Positions 7,647-16,243 of a stretch of 54,242 nt of DNA are shown here, piece by piece. Numbering within the stretch: the first letter of the stretch is position 1; each line of letters begins with the position of its first letter. The notes under the pieces were generated by a model, which did no database searches, had not been told where the DNA came from, and was given only the letters and a program-made list of their open reading frames with translations. Origin of the DNA: Romboutsia timonensis (lineage in GTDB: Bacteria; Bacillota; Clostridia; Peptostreptococcales; Peptostreptococcaceae); the NCBI RefSeq assembly GCF_900106845.1, contig NZ_LT629850.1, positions 546,736 to 600,977 on the forward strand, written 5' to 3'. Made by a program: the position numbers and the translations under genes.

Positions 7647-9545
7647 ATGAAAGGCTTATTATATACGATAGAAAAAGAAAAACATAATGAAAAAGATTTA
7701 AAAGAGATTTTAACAGCAAATCCGCAAATAAAATTTGTATCACTTATGGGGATAGATTTAGGTGGAAATGCAACTGATGAAAAAATACCTGTAGAGTTAT
7801 TTTTAGAAGATATAAATGACTTTTTAGAATCAGCAGTTCAAACAGATGGCTCAAGTGTTGAGCTTTACAATATAGCTACTTTAAATAATGCAAAAGTAGA
7901 TCTAAAGCCAGATTCAGATTGTAAGTGGTATATAGATTATAATATGGAACATATTGATAGTGAATTAAATTTACCAATAGGTACACTTAGAATACCAGCA
8001 TTTTTAATACATGATAATAAGAAAGTATGTTCAAGAGGGGTTTTACAAAGAGCAGAAAAGTATTTTAAGACATCATTATTTGAAATATTTGAAAAATATC
8101 CTCATGTTATAAATAATATAGGGATAGATAGTGTATCGGATATAGAAGATATAATATTAACATCAGCTACAGAGCTAGAATTTTGGGTAAATACTCCAGA
8201 AGATAAAGCTGATTTAGAAAAGTTATATGTATCTCAAAGTCTAAAAGAGCAGTATTGGAAAAGAACTCATGGTATAATTAGAACTTGTTTAGAGAAAAGT
8301 TTAATTGCACTTCAAAATATAGGGGTAAATCCAGAAATGGCTCATAAGGAAGTTGGAGGAATAAACAGTTCTATAAGTATAGATGGGAAGACTAATCACG
8401 CTATGGAACAGCTAGAAATATCATGGAAATTTTCATCTCCTCTTCAAGCTGCAGATAGTGAATTAATAGTAAGAGAAGTTATAGAAGATATATTTACATC
8501 AAATGGGTTAGAAGTTACATTCAAAGCTAAACCAATACATGGAGTTGCTGGTAGCGGAGGGCATACTCATGTTGGTGCTAGTGCAAAGCTTAAGAACGGA
8601 AAAATAGTAAATATATTTGCACCAAAAGATATGAAAAATGATTATTTAAGTGAGTTAGGATATGGAGCACTTATGGGATTACTTCGTAACTATGAAGTAT
8701 TAAATCCATTTGTAACATCTACAAATGATGGATTTAATAGATTAGTTCCTGGATTTGAAGCACCTGTTTGTACGGTAACTTCATTAGGTCATAGTTATGA
8801 AATACCATCAAGAAATAGATCAGTACTTGTAGGATTAATTAGGGATATAAAAAATCCTAAAACTGTAAGATTTGAATTAAGATCACCAAATCCATTATCA
8901 AATACATATTTAGTTTTAGCTGGATGTTATCAAGTTATGTTAGATGGTATAAAGGCTAGTGCTCAAAGTAAATTATCAACTAAAGACCTTGAAAAAGAAT
9001 TGAGCAAGGGACTAGGTGAAGAGGGGTTCTATTTAGAAAAAGATAGAATGTATAGAGATGAAAATGATGTATTTGAGCATTATACAATGGAAGAAAGAAA
9101 TGAAAGATTCTCAGTTCCATCAGCGACAGTTTATGAAAATATGCAAAATCTTGAAAAGTATAAAAACAAGTTAGACTCATTAAAACAAGGAAATGTATTT
9201 ACAGATGCTATAATAGAATCATTTAAGGTTGGGGCTATAAAGAAATGGAAAAAAGAATTAAGTAATAGGATAATTGATGATGCTATGGATAGCATAAGAA
9301 GTTATTCAAAATTACATGAAAAAGAAAATAGGGATGCTTTAGATGAGGTTATGTGGAATTCTATAGCTGATATAAAGTTTAATGTAATGAAAGATACACT
9401 AACAAAAAAATCTTTATTTACTCAAATAAAGGAAGCATTGGAAGTTAAAGATTATGCAAGAGCTTCAAATTTACAATTAGAATTAAAAGCTAATATGGAA
9501 GAAATACAACAATTATATGTAAGATATAAGAAAAATATATATTAA
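7647..9545 (+). CDS. Glutamine synthetase, long (632 aa) form
   Basis: The catalytic glutamine synthetase core is clear: ELEFWVN (metal-binding Glu of the ELEF-type motif), GSGGHTHVGAS (ATP/metal site), the NRLVPGFEAPV loop, RNRSVLVGLI, and FELRSPNPLSNTYL followed by LDGIK. It makes glutamine from glutamate, ammonia and ATP. At 632 residues it is much longer than the standard 440-470-residue GlnA, with an extended N-terminus (about 100 residues before the TLRIP region) and a helical C-terminal tail of about 170 residues. Similar long forms occur in C. difficile relatives. GGGGAGTG precedes the ATG, and it has its own promoter and terminator. Confidence 0.93.
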   Translation: MKGLLYTIEKEKHNEKDLKEILTANPQIKFVSLMGIDLGGNATDEKIPVELFLEDINDFLESAVQTDGSSVELYNIATLNNAKVDLKPDSDCKWYIDYNMEHIDSELNLPIGTLRIPAFLIHDNKKVCSRGVLQRAEKYFKTSLFEIFEKYPHVINNIGIDSVSDIEDIILTSATELEFWVNTPEDKADLEKLYVSQSLKEQYWKRTHGIIRTCLEKSLIALQNIGVNPEMAHKEVGGINSSISIDGKTNHAMEQLEISWKFSSPLQAADSELIVREVIEDIFTSNGLEVTFKAKPIHGVAGSGGHTHVGASAKLKNGKIVNIFAPKDMKNDYLSELGYGALMGLLRNYEVLNPFVTSTNDGFNRLVPGFEAPVCTVTSLGHSYEIPSRNRSVLVGLIRDIKNPKTVRFELRSPNPLSNTYLVLAGCYQVMLDGIKASAQSKLSTKDLEKELSKGLGEEGFYLEKDRMYRDENDVFEHYTMEERNERFSVPSATVYENMQNLEKYKNKLDSLKQGNVFTDAIIESFKVGAIKKWKKELSNRIIDDAMDSIRSYSKLHEKENRDALDEVMWNSIADIKFNVMKDTLTKKSLFTQIKEALEVKDYARASNLQLELKANMEEIQQLYVRYKKNIY

Positions 9546-9557
9546 GCAACAAAAAGG

Positions 9558-9594
9558 AAAGAGGACACTTATATAAGGAGAGGTCCTCTTTTTT
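9558..9594 (+). terminator. Terminator after the glutamine synthetase gene
   Basis: AAAGAGGAC (9558-9566) pairs with GTCCTCTTT (9583-9591), followed by more T residues. Strong Rho-independent form. Confidence 0.85.
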
Positions 9595-9629
9595 ACATTT
9601 CAAAAATTAAATTTTATATAAAGATATAT

Positions 9630-10007
9630 TTATATAAAGTAATGGATAACTAAAGCAAATAAAAGTAAATAAGAAAGAACATTTAGTAGATAGCTATTAT
9701 TAGAATTTTTAGATCCAAAGAAAGTGAATTTAGTAACCAGAAGTAATATAAAAAAAACTGCATATCCTGTGTTAAGAATAGGTGTATTAATAAATATACC
9801 TAATATATGAAGTATAGAGCTAACTAAAGCTAACACTAATAATAAAGAATTGTATTTTGAAAAAAATGGTAAAAGTTTATTTATGAACCTCCTTAAAGAC
9901 TTATTTTCAAAATAATAATAAATATTTCTAAGTATATACATAAATGAATAAAGAGATATAGACACTGAGGCTATAATACCAAATAATAAACTATAAATTT
10001 TAACCAT
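9630..10007 (-). CDS. Small integral membrane protein, unknown function (125 aa)
   Basis: Four hydrophobic segments are visible (about residues 5-27, 48-70, 76-92 and 104-124), with the basic stretch FENKSLRRFINK in the first loop, which should face the cytoplasm. I recognise no family. TGGAGGTTC precedes the ATG. It stands alone between terminators, divergent from the M23 peptidase gene. Confidence 0.7.
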   Translation of the reverse strand: MVKIYSLLFGIIASVSISLYSFMYILRNIYYYFENKSLRRFINKLLPFFSKYNSLLLVLALVSSILHILGIFINTPILNTGYAVFFILLLVTKFTFFGSKNSNNSYLLNVLSYLLLFALVIHYFI

Positions 10008-10161
10008 TATAGAACCTCCATCACTATATTAGTTACAAATAAAAGTATATTAATAATATATAATATTTAAATTTATAGAATATGTTAGTACAAAAAAATA
10101 TGTAATAAAATAAAAAAAACATGTCAATATTAATAAATGGTTAAAAAAGGAGTGAAAATAT

Positions 10162-10971
10162 ATGAAAAAATATATAAGGTTTATTGCAGTATTTGCAACT
10201 TTAGTTTTAGGATTTTCTATTTATAAAAAAGAAGATTCTAATGTATACGCTATTGAACTAGAAAATAAAATAGACTTATTAATTGAAAATAAAGATATCC
10301 AAAAAGAATTAAGTTTAGAAATTGAAAATTTACAAAATGAAATTAATTCAATGGTAGAGTGTAAAAATAATAATACTCAGGTAGAAGTTGTAACTGTAAG
10401 CTTTGTGCAAACAAGTACAGTATCAAAAGAATACATAGAAAAAACTGAGCTAGAAAATTTAGCAAAAAAGAAAATTGAACTAGAATCTAAATTACAAGAT
10501 TATATGATAGAAAGTGTTAAATTAGAAAAGCAAATAGAGGAAGAAAAAAAAGAAGAGCTTAGTTTAAACAACACGGAATATTTAAAAGGAATATGGCCAG
10601 TTAAATCATATAAAGAAATAAGTTCTCCATTTGGACAAAGAATTCATCCAATTACAGGTAAACAAAGTTTTCACAAAGGGATAGATATCCCAGCTCCACA
10701 GGATACAGATATATTATCTTGTGATGATGGTATAATTTCATTCTCAGGAGTAATGAATGGATATGGAAATGTAATTAAAATAAAACATTTTGATGGAAAA
10801 GAAACTTTATATGCACATAATAATTCAAATGTAGTTGAAGAAGGAGATGTAGTTAAAGCTGGACAGGTTATTGCAAAAGTAGGTACAACTGGAAATTCGA
10901 CAGGAAATCATCTTCATTTTGAAACTATAATAAATAATGAAAATATAAATCCAATAAATGTTGTAAACTAG
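10162..10971 (+). CDS. M23-family peptidase with coiled coil (LytM/murein endopeptidase-like)
   Basis: 269 residues. Residues 4-22 are a signal anchor (FIAVFATLVLGF), residues 30-130 form a charged Leu/Glu/Lys coiled coil, and residues 145-269 are the peptidase domain. Zinc and catalytic residues are recognisable: SPFGQRIHPITGK, FHKGIDIPAP (HxxxD), LYAHN and the HLHFE motif; the family usually has LYAHL or LYAHM. Such proteins cut peptidoglycan cross-bridges, or, if degenerate, activate other hydrolases; the motifs are complete here. It acts outside the membrane, in cell wall growth or sporulation. AAAAGGAG precedes the ATG. Confidence 0.92.
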   Translation: MKKYIRFIAVFATLVLGFSIYKKEDSNVYAIELENKIDLLIENKDIQKELSLEIENLQNEINSMVECKNNNTQVEVVTVSFVQTSTVSKEYIEKTELENLAKKKIELESKLQDYMIESVKLEKQIEEEKKEELSLNNTEYLKGIWPVKSYKEISSPFGQRIHPITGKQSFHKGIDIPAPQDTDILSCDDGIISFSGVMNGYGNVIKIKHFDGKETLYAHNNSNVVEEGDVVKAGQVIAKVGTTGNSTGNHLHFETIINNENINPINVVN

Positions 10972-11106
10972 ATTAAAAATCGAAGGAATAAATATTCTAG
11001 GAAAATTTAATATACTCATAAAGTAAAGTTTAAGAGGGTTTATTTGATAAAAGTAGAATTATATAAATGATAATTAATAGACAATCATTTAAAGGGGGAG
11101 GGCATT

Positions 11107-11796
11107 TTGAAAAATAAGCTATTATCTGACTCAATAGTATATATAATATCTCCGATAATATTATTAGCATTTACAAATTATAGCACAATTATATATTTTG
11201 CATCAGCTTTAGTATTTATTCTGAGTATTTATACTATAATAACTAAAAAAAGGGAATCGAGAATTAATGTAAGTGGAATTATATTTTCTACTACATATAT
11301 TTTAATGTTTTTATTTAGACAAAAAGTACAGAAGGGATTTGATATGTATATATATGATACATGTTTGATGATAGTACTGACCCTAATTATTGTGTTACCA
11401 CTACTATTAAATAAAAATATATTTAGACAGATATATATAGATATAAGAAAATGTAAGAATGATAATAATCTAAGAATACTTAATAATATAAAAAAAATTA
11501 ATTTAGATAATGATTTTAAAAATTTATCTTTTATATTTACAATTCATTTAGTATCCTTAATACTTATAAGAGTATTTTCAATATATATTTTTGGATTTGA
11601 AAGTTATGAAAATAACTTTATGATACAAGTACTACTTAATATAGCATTTATAATATATGAAATGTATATGGTGTCTAAACTTATGTCTAAGTTAAAGAAT
11701 AACATAACAATAAAAAAGAGAAGCTCTAGAATAAAAAAATCACCAATAAATTGCAGGGTAATAGACATAGAACAATATAAAAATATGAATAAATAA
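11107..11796 (+). CDS. Multi-pass membrane protein, unknown function (229 aa)
   Basis: It starts at TTG 11107, eight bases after GGGGGAGG. Hydrophobic segments are visible near residues 8-40, 54-68, 78-98, 135-160 and 172-190, giving five or six spans, with a basic C-terminal tail (KKRSSRIKKS) that should be cytoplasmic. I do not recognise the family. Its stop codon lies in the stem of a terminator shared with the convergent glycosyltransferase gene. Confidence 0.72.
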   Translation: MKNKLLSDSIVYIISPIILLAFTNYSTIIYFASALVFILSIYTIITKKRESRINVSGIIFSTTYILMFLFRQKVQKGFDMYIYDTCLMIVLTLIIVLPLLLNKNIFRQIYIDIRKCKNDNNLRILNNIKKINLDNDFKNLSFIFTIHLVSLILIRVFSIYIFGFESYENNFMIQVLLNIAFIIYEMYMVSKLMSKLKNNITIKKRSSRIKKSPINCRVIDIEQYKNMNK

Positions 11797-11819
11797 CAAG
11801 AGTCTAGCTCTTGTTATTT
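11791..11819. terminator. Bidirectional terminator
   Basis: AAATAACAAGAG (11791-11802) pairs perfectly with CTCTTGTTATTT (11808-11819) around a five-base loop. It contains the stop codons of both convergent genes: TAA of the membrane protein, and TAG plus the last codons of the glycosyltransferase. Confidence 0.85.
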
Positions 11820-12925
11820 ATTATTTCTGATATATATTCGCAGATTTTATCTGGATGTATTGACTTTTTAAATTCACTCATATTATCTTTCATAAAACGC
11901 ATTAATGGTTCAAATTCATCATCAACTATTTTAGTAAATATATCTTCTAAATCTTTTTCGTCATTATAAATTAAGCCAATTCCTTTATCAATTATGAATT
12001 TAGCATTTTCTATTTCTTGACCTACTTTAGGAGATTTAACTATAACTGGAGTGTTAGCATATATGGCCTCGAATAAAGTAGCACCTCCAGGCTTTGTTAT
12101 TATCAAGTCACTTTCTTCTAATAATTCATACATATTATTTACAAATCCTAAAACTTTAATATTATTAAGTGGCTTTTTTTCTGTAAGGTTGCTATATAAT
12201 TTAGAGTTACTACCTGTAACTATTGTAACTTCTAAATTTTCTTTATGATCTTCAATAAAGTTATCTATCCAATACATAAATTCTTCACTTACATCAAATA
12301 AACCTCTACCACCACCAAGTAATAATAATTTATATTTTCCTGGGGTTATATCTTTACTACTAACATTAAAGTTTTTACTGATTGGTACACCAGTTACTTT
12401 AATTTTACTAGGGTGTATACCTTTTTGTACAAATCTATTTTTTATTTCACAAGAAGGAACAAAGTACATATCTGTATTAGGGTAAACCCATTCTAAACTA
12501 TCTACAACATCAGTTATAACAGTTAATGTAGGGATATTTATATGATTGTACTTCTCTCTGAAATTATAAACACAAGCGGCTGCAAGTGGGAATGTAGATA
12601 TAATTAAATCAGGATTAACTTTAAGTATGTATTCTATAAGCTTAGGTGTATATAATTTATGTGCTATATCATGTCTAGGGTCAAAAGATTTTTTTAAATA
12701 ATAATAGTAATTGTATAATCCAGGTGTATACTTAGTATTATTTTCATAAAGCTTAACCATAGGTTTATTCATAATAGGAAGGCTAGCATCTATAAAATTT
12801 TCAATAAGTATATTTGAATCACTGTATTCTTCAAGAATATAATCCTTTATAGCTTTTGCAGCACTTATATGACCTGCTCCAAATTGAGCTGTAAGAATTA
12901 ATATTGTTTTATTATTAATGCTCAT
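11804..12925 (-). CDS. GT28-family glycosyltransferase (MGDG synthase/UgtP-like)
   Basis: 373 residues. The N-terminal MGDG-synthase-type domain has LTAQFGAGHISAAKAI; the C-terminal GT28 domain has LLLGGGRGL, then ITKPGGATLFEAI, whose GG and Glu contact the nucleotide sugar, and GQEIENAKFI. The MurG-like fold transfers a sugar from UDP to a lipid, most often diacylglycerol to make glucosyl-diacylglycerol, the membrane anchor of lipoteichoic-type polymers. The exact acceptor is inferred from the family. AAGGAG precedes the ATG. It is monocistronic. Confidence 0.88.
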   Translation of the reverse strand: MSINNKTILILTAQFGAGHISAAKAIKDYILEEYSDSNILIENFIDASLPIMNKPMVKLYENNTKYTPGLYNYYYYLKKSFDPRHDIAHKLYTPKLIEYILKVNPDLIISTFPLAAACVYNFREKYNHINIPTLTVITDVVDSLEWVYPNTDMYFVPSCEIKNRFVQKGIHPSKIKVTGVPISKNFNVSSKDITPGKYKLLLLGGGRGLFDVSEEFMYWIDNFIEDHKENLEVTIVTGSNSKLYSNLTEKKPLNNIKVLGFVNNMYELLEESDLIITKPGGATLFEAIYANTPVIVKSPKVGQEIENAKFIIDKGIGLIYNDEKDLEDIFTKIVDDEFEPLMRFMKDNMSEFKKSIHPDKICEYISEIINNKS

Positions 12926-13067
12926 TGACCATTCTCCTTAAATTTCCAAATATATTAATTATAGTATTATACCTCTATAGAATATTTTAGGCAATAGTAA
13001 TGAAAGTTATTATTAAAATAAAGGAAATATTTATTGAAAGTTGAAAAATATATAAGAGGTGGTGTGG

Positions 13068-14396
13068 ATGGAGAATATATCTAAAGAGGTTGAATCGAAT
13101 GATATAAAAATAGATAAATTTTTTGAAGTAGCGAAGGTTATAATATATTCTATAATAGGGATAGTAGTATTTTTTATACCTGTTACTATAGATAATCAAA
13201 CAAAAACTATACTACATCATATTACATATAAACTACAAGTAAATTATAGAGGCTTGTTACAACTTTGTACAATAGTATATATAACAATAGGAGTTATTAA
13301 ATCAACATTGTCAAAACATAAAAGTAACTTAAAGAAAATATATTCATACTTTAGTATATTTAGTATATTTATAGTAATAAGTATATTTTATGATAAATAC
13401 TCAATAGTATTATTAGATGATAATATATCTTTAATACTAGAGGAAACTATATTAAATTTGATTACATTATTACCATTAAGCGCTATATTTATGCCATTTA
13501 TATTGGACTTTGGTCTTATGGATATAGTAGAGGCTTATTGTCATAAATTAATGAAAAAATTATTTAATTTAAGCGGTAAGAGTGTATTAAATATAATTAT
13601 GTATATATTCAATGACTGCTTTTGTGGTTATTTTATGACAAACTTACTATATAAAAAAGGCCAAATAAGACAAAGGGAAGCCTGTATTATACTATTAAAC
13701 TTTTCTATAGCATCAGTTTCAATTAGCAATTATATAGCAGAAGAACTTAATATAAATAAGGTAAATTTTTTTATTTTATCTATGTTTATATTGATTTTAG
13801 TAAACACTATATTATGCAGAACTTATCCAATAAATAAAAAGAAAAAATCATACTATATAAAGACTAATTATAAAGAGTCATATTTTAAAAGTGATAAATT
13901 AATCAATTCTATAAATAAGCATATTAAGAATAAAGAAGATATAAATATATTCAAATCTATGATAAAAAATTTTGAAGAATCAATACACATAATAATTAGA
14001 TTGATTCCTAACTTAGTACTAATAATGTATTTAGGGAATATAATAATAAATAATATAAATATTATATATGATTTAAAAATTGTTTTTTCTTATATTTTAG
14101 AAATTTTAAGATTTGATAATATAGATGAAATAAGTGTATTTTTAGTAAATGGATTTTTTAATGATGTAATAGCAATAGACTTATTAAAAAAAAATATAGG
14201 ATATACAAGTAAATTATTAATAGGAATAATATGCATATTAAAGTGTACAAGCATAACTACTAATATTTTATATTTAGAGACTACGAATATTCCTATAAAT
14301 AAAATTGAATTTTTAATTTCATATATATTAAGAATAATATTAATTCTACTGATATCATATATGATAATTTATTTATACAGTATATATACAATTTAA
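13068..14396 (+). CDS. YjiH-like membrane protein with nucleoside-recognition (Gate) domains
   Basis: About 442 residues with about ten hydrophobic segments. The signature IFMPFILDFGLMDIVEAYCHKLM and the INDCFCGYFMTNLLYKKGQ block align by eye with LPLVVDFGLMDLLGTLI and SWLGDGTLGIMITDTQYKQG of the paralogue at 27070-28452, so both are YjiH family. The start is set at ATG 13068, eight bases after AAGAGG; the GTG at 13059 overlaps that site. Unlike its paralogue it has no T-box, is much richer in Ile/Asn/Lys, and has lost the conserved GDG of the paralogue (here NDC). It probably transports a small metabolite that is unknown. The M42 peptidase gene follows after 16 bp, so the two may form an operon. 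Confidence 0.75.
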   Translation: MENISKEVESNDIKIDKFFEVAKVIIYSIIGIVVFFIPVTIDNQTKTILHHITYKLQVNYRGLLQLCTIVYITIGVIKSTLSKHKSNLKKIYSYFSIFSIFIVISIFYDKYSIVLLDDNISLILEETILNLITLLPLSAIFMPFILDFGLMDIVEAYCHKLMKKLFNLSGKSVLNIIMYIFNDCFCGYFMTNLLYKKGQIRQREACIILLNFSIASVSISNYIAEELNINKVNFFILSMFILILVNTILCRTYPINKKKKSYYIKTNYKESYFKSDKLINSINKHIKNKEDINIFKSMIKNFEESIHIIIRLIPNLVLIMYLGNIIINNINIIYDLKIVFSYILEILRFDNIDEISVFLVNGFFNDVIAIDLLKKNIGYTSKLLIGIICILKCTSITTNILYLETTNIPINKIEFLISYILRIILILLISYMIIYLYSIYTI

Positions 14397-14412
14397 AATA
14401 GAGGAGGATAAT

Positions 14413-15444
14413 ATGGAAAATAATTATTTTGATTCAAAAATATTAGAAGAAATTTTAAATATTCCAAGTCCAACAGGATATACAAAAGATATGTTAAATT
14501 ACCTACAGAAAGAATTAAATGATATGAATGTAGAGTATAAAATATCTAATAAAGGAGCCTTACTTGCAACTATTAAAGGAAAAGATTCAAATAAAAGTAT
14601 AACATTTTCAGCACATATAGATACATTAGGGGCAATAGTATCACAAGTAAAGTCTAATTCACGTTTATCTATTAATCAAATAGGTGGATATATGATGAAT
14701 TCAGTAGAAGGGGAGAATGTAATTATTCATACAAGAAATGGTAAAAAGTATGAAGGTACTTTACAAACAATAAAACCATCTGTTCATATTGATGGAAATG
14801 ACGCTAAGGATTTAAAGAGAGAATGTAAAAATTATGAAATAGTCATAGATGAACAAGTAAGTAAACCTCAAGATGTGTATAATTTAGGAATAGAAGTAGG
14901 TGATATAGTATCATTTGATACTAGAACAAAGATAACTAAATCAGGTTTTATAAAATCAAGATATTTAGATGATAAGGCATCTGTATCAGCTATATTACAT
15001 GTAATAAAATACATAAAACTAAATGATATAAAACCTAAATATGATATAAATTTTTTATTCAGTAATTATGAAGAAGTTGGTCATGGTGCATCAAGTTTTA
15101 TTCCAGACAATACGGTAGAATTCATAGCAGTAGATATGGGATGTCCAGGTGAAAATCAAAACTCATCTGAGTATGACGTTTGTATATGCACTAAAGATTC
15201 AAATGGGCCTTATGATTATGAATTAATAAATAAACTTGTAGACGTGTGTAAGGAAAATAATATCAATTATAAATTAGATACATACCCAAATTATGGTTCG
15301 GATGCTACTGCAGCATTAAAAGCTGGAATGGATGCTAGATTTGCTTTAATAGGTCCTGGTATTTTTGCATCACATGGATATGAAAGAACGCATATAAGTT
15401 CTATAATAGAGACTGAAAAATTAATAATAAGTTATATAAAATAA
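14413..15444 (+). CDS. M42-family metallo-aminopeptidase
   Basis: 343 residues, the usual size. Zinc ligands and active-site blocks are in order: IPSPTGY, FSAHIDTLGAIV (His-x-Asp), SRYLDDKASVSA (bridging Asp), NYEEVGHGAS (catalytic Glu pair), AVDMGC (Asp) and SHGYERTHISS (final His). It belongs to the glutamyl aminopeptidase/deblocking aminopeptidase clan, which forms large dodecameric cytosolic shells that trim peptides. GAGGAGG lies before the ATG. The 16-bp gap behind the YjiH-like gene suggests co-transcription, perhaps linking peptide breakdown to export or uptake of products (inference). Confidence 0.93.
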   Translation: MENNYFDSKILEEILNIPSPTGYTKDMLNYLQKELNDMNVEYKISNKGALLATIKGKDSNKSITFSAHIDTLGAIVSQVKSNSRLSINQIGGYMMNSVEGENVIIHTRNGKKYEGTLQTIKPSVHIDGNDAKDLKRECKNYEIVIDEQVSKPQDVYNLGIEVGDIVSFDTRTKITKSGFIKSRYLDDKASVSAILHVIKYIKLNDIKPKYDINFLFSNYEEVGHGASSFIPDNTVEFIAVDMGCPGENQNSSEYDVCICTKDSNGPYDYELINKLVDVCKENNINYKLDTYPNYGSDATAALKAGMDARFALIGPGIFASHGYERTHISSIIETEKLIISYIK

Positions 15445-15524
15445 CATCTTGATTTAAATTTTTAGAAAAAAAATATATATTATGATATAATAATATTAAA
15501 AGTTAAGGCAAAAGAGGTATTCTA

Positions 15525-16082
15525 ATGTATAAATTAACTATAATATTATTTATAATTTTTTTAACTTTGTTTAATACAGCATGTACTTTGGAAAATGAAG
15601 TAAAGGAAAGTAGTTCTATTGAAACTAATTCTTCTTCAATGATTAATGAAGAAGCTAAACTAAAGGACAAGTCAATTCAAAACAAACAGACTAAGAAAAC
15701 ATCTAGTACAGTAGAAATACCTATAACTTTAATGCAAGATTATATTAAAGAAGATAAACAAGTTAAATACTTACAAATTGAAGCAAATACAACTTTAGAA
15801 GAAAAAGTTAATAAAGTAGTAAGTGTTATTTCTAGTGAATGTTTTAGTAATCTTCCTATGAAGGTTAAAATTTATGGAAATGATATTGCAAAAATAGAGT
15901 TATTAGAGTTTGATGAGAGTTTAAATAAAAGAGTATCTTGGAAAGAAGATTATTTAAATGAAGATATTAAAGAACAGACATTAAAAGTTTTATTAGAAAA
16001 TATACTTCAAGAAGAGTACAAAGGACAATGGATAGAAAAAGTACAATTATATTATGAAGGTGAATTATTATCTTTAAATTAA
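15525..16082 (+). CDS. Putative lipoprotein, possibly GerMN-like (185 aa)
   Basis: Residues 1-20 are a hydrophobic signal ending FNTAC; the Cys would be the lipidation site, though Asn at -3 is unusual for a lipobox. A Ser/Lys-rich linker (about 25-60) leads to a compact C-terminal domain. Its pattern, TLEEKVNKVVSVIS, then LPMKVKIYGNDIAKIELLEF, then IEKVQLYYEGE, resembles the GerMN sporulation/germination domain. That likeness is weak and by eye only. It stands alone, ended by a strong terminator. Confidence 0.6.
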   Translation: MYKLTIILFIIFLTLFNTACTLENEVKESSSIETNSSSMINEEAKLKDKSIQNKQTKKTSSTVEIPITLMQDYIKEDKQVKYLQIEANTTLEEKVNKVVSVISSECFSNLPMKVKIYGNDIAKIELLEFDESLNKRVSWKEDYLNEDIKEQTLKVLLENILQEEYKGQWIEKVQLYYEGELLSLN

Positions 16083-16122
16083 AGCAGTATTAGATATTAG
16101 TAATAATCTAATACTGCTTTTT
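16081..16122 (+). terminator. Terminator after the lipoprotein gene
   Basis: AAAGCAGTATTAGAT (16081-16095) pairs perfectly with ATCTAATACTGCTTT (16106-16120), followed by further T residues. Confidence 0.88.
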
Positions 16123-16150
16123 TAATTCATTATAATGATAAATAATAGTA

Positions 16151-16177
16151 ACCACATTTACATCCAATCATATAATT
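16151..16177 (+). promoter_or_regulatory. Candidate sigma-K-type promoter of the Cys/Met-rich protein gene
   Basis: AC at 16151, a 16-bp spacer, then CATATAATT at 16169-16177, against the late mother-cell consensus AC-N16-CATANNNTA; one position differs. It sits about 65 bp before the start codon. Such short motifs arise by chance in AT-rich DNA. Confidence 0.35.
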
Positions 16178-16243
16178 ATATTAGGTAACATAAGTTTTTT
16201 CTTATGGGGGAAAAAAATACAGCAAAAGGAGTTTTGACTTATT

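Noticed and set aside
10972-11106. Tiny TTG-started frame behind GAGGG near 11035
   Set aside because: Stops after eight codons and shows no sign of conservation or a leader-peptide pattern.
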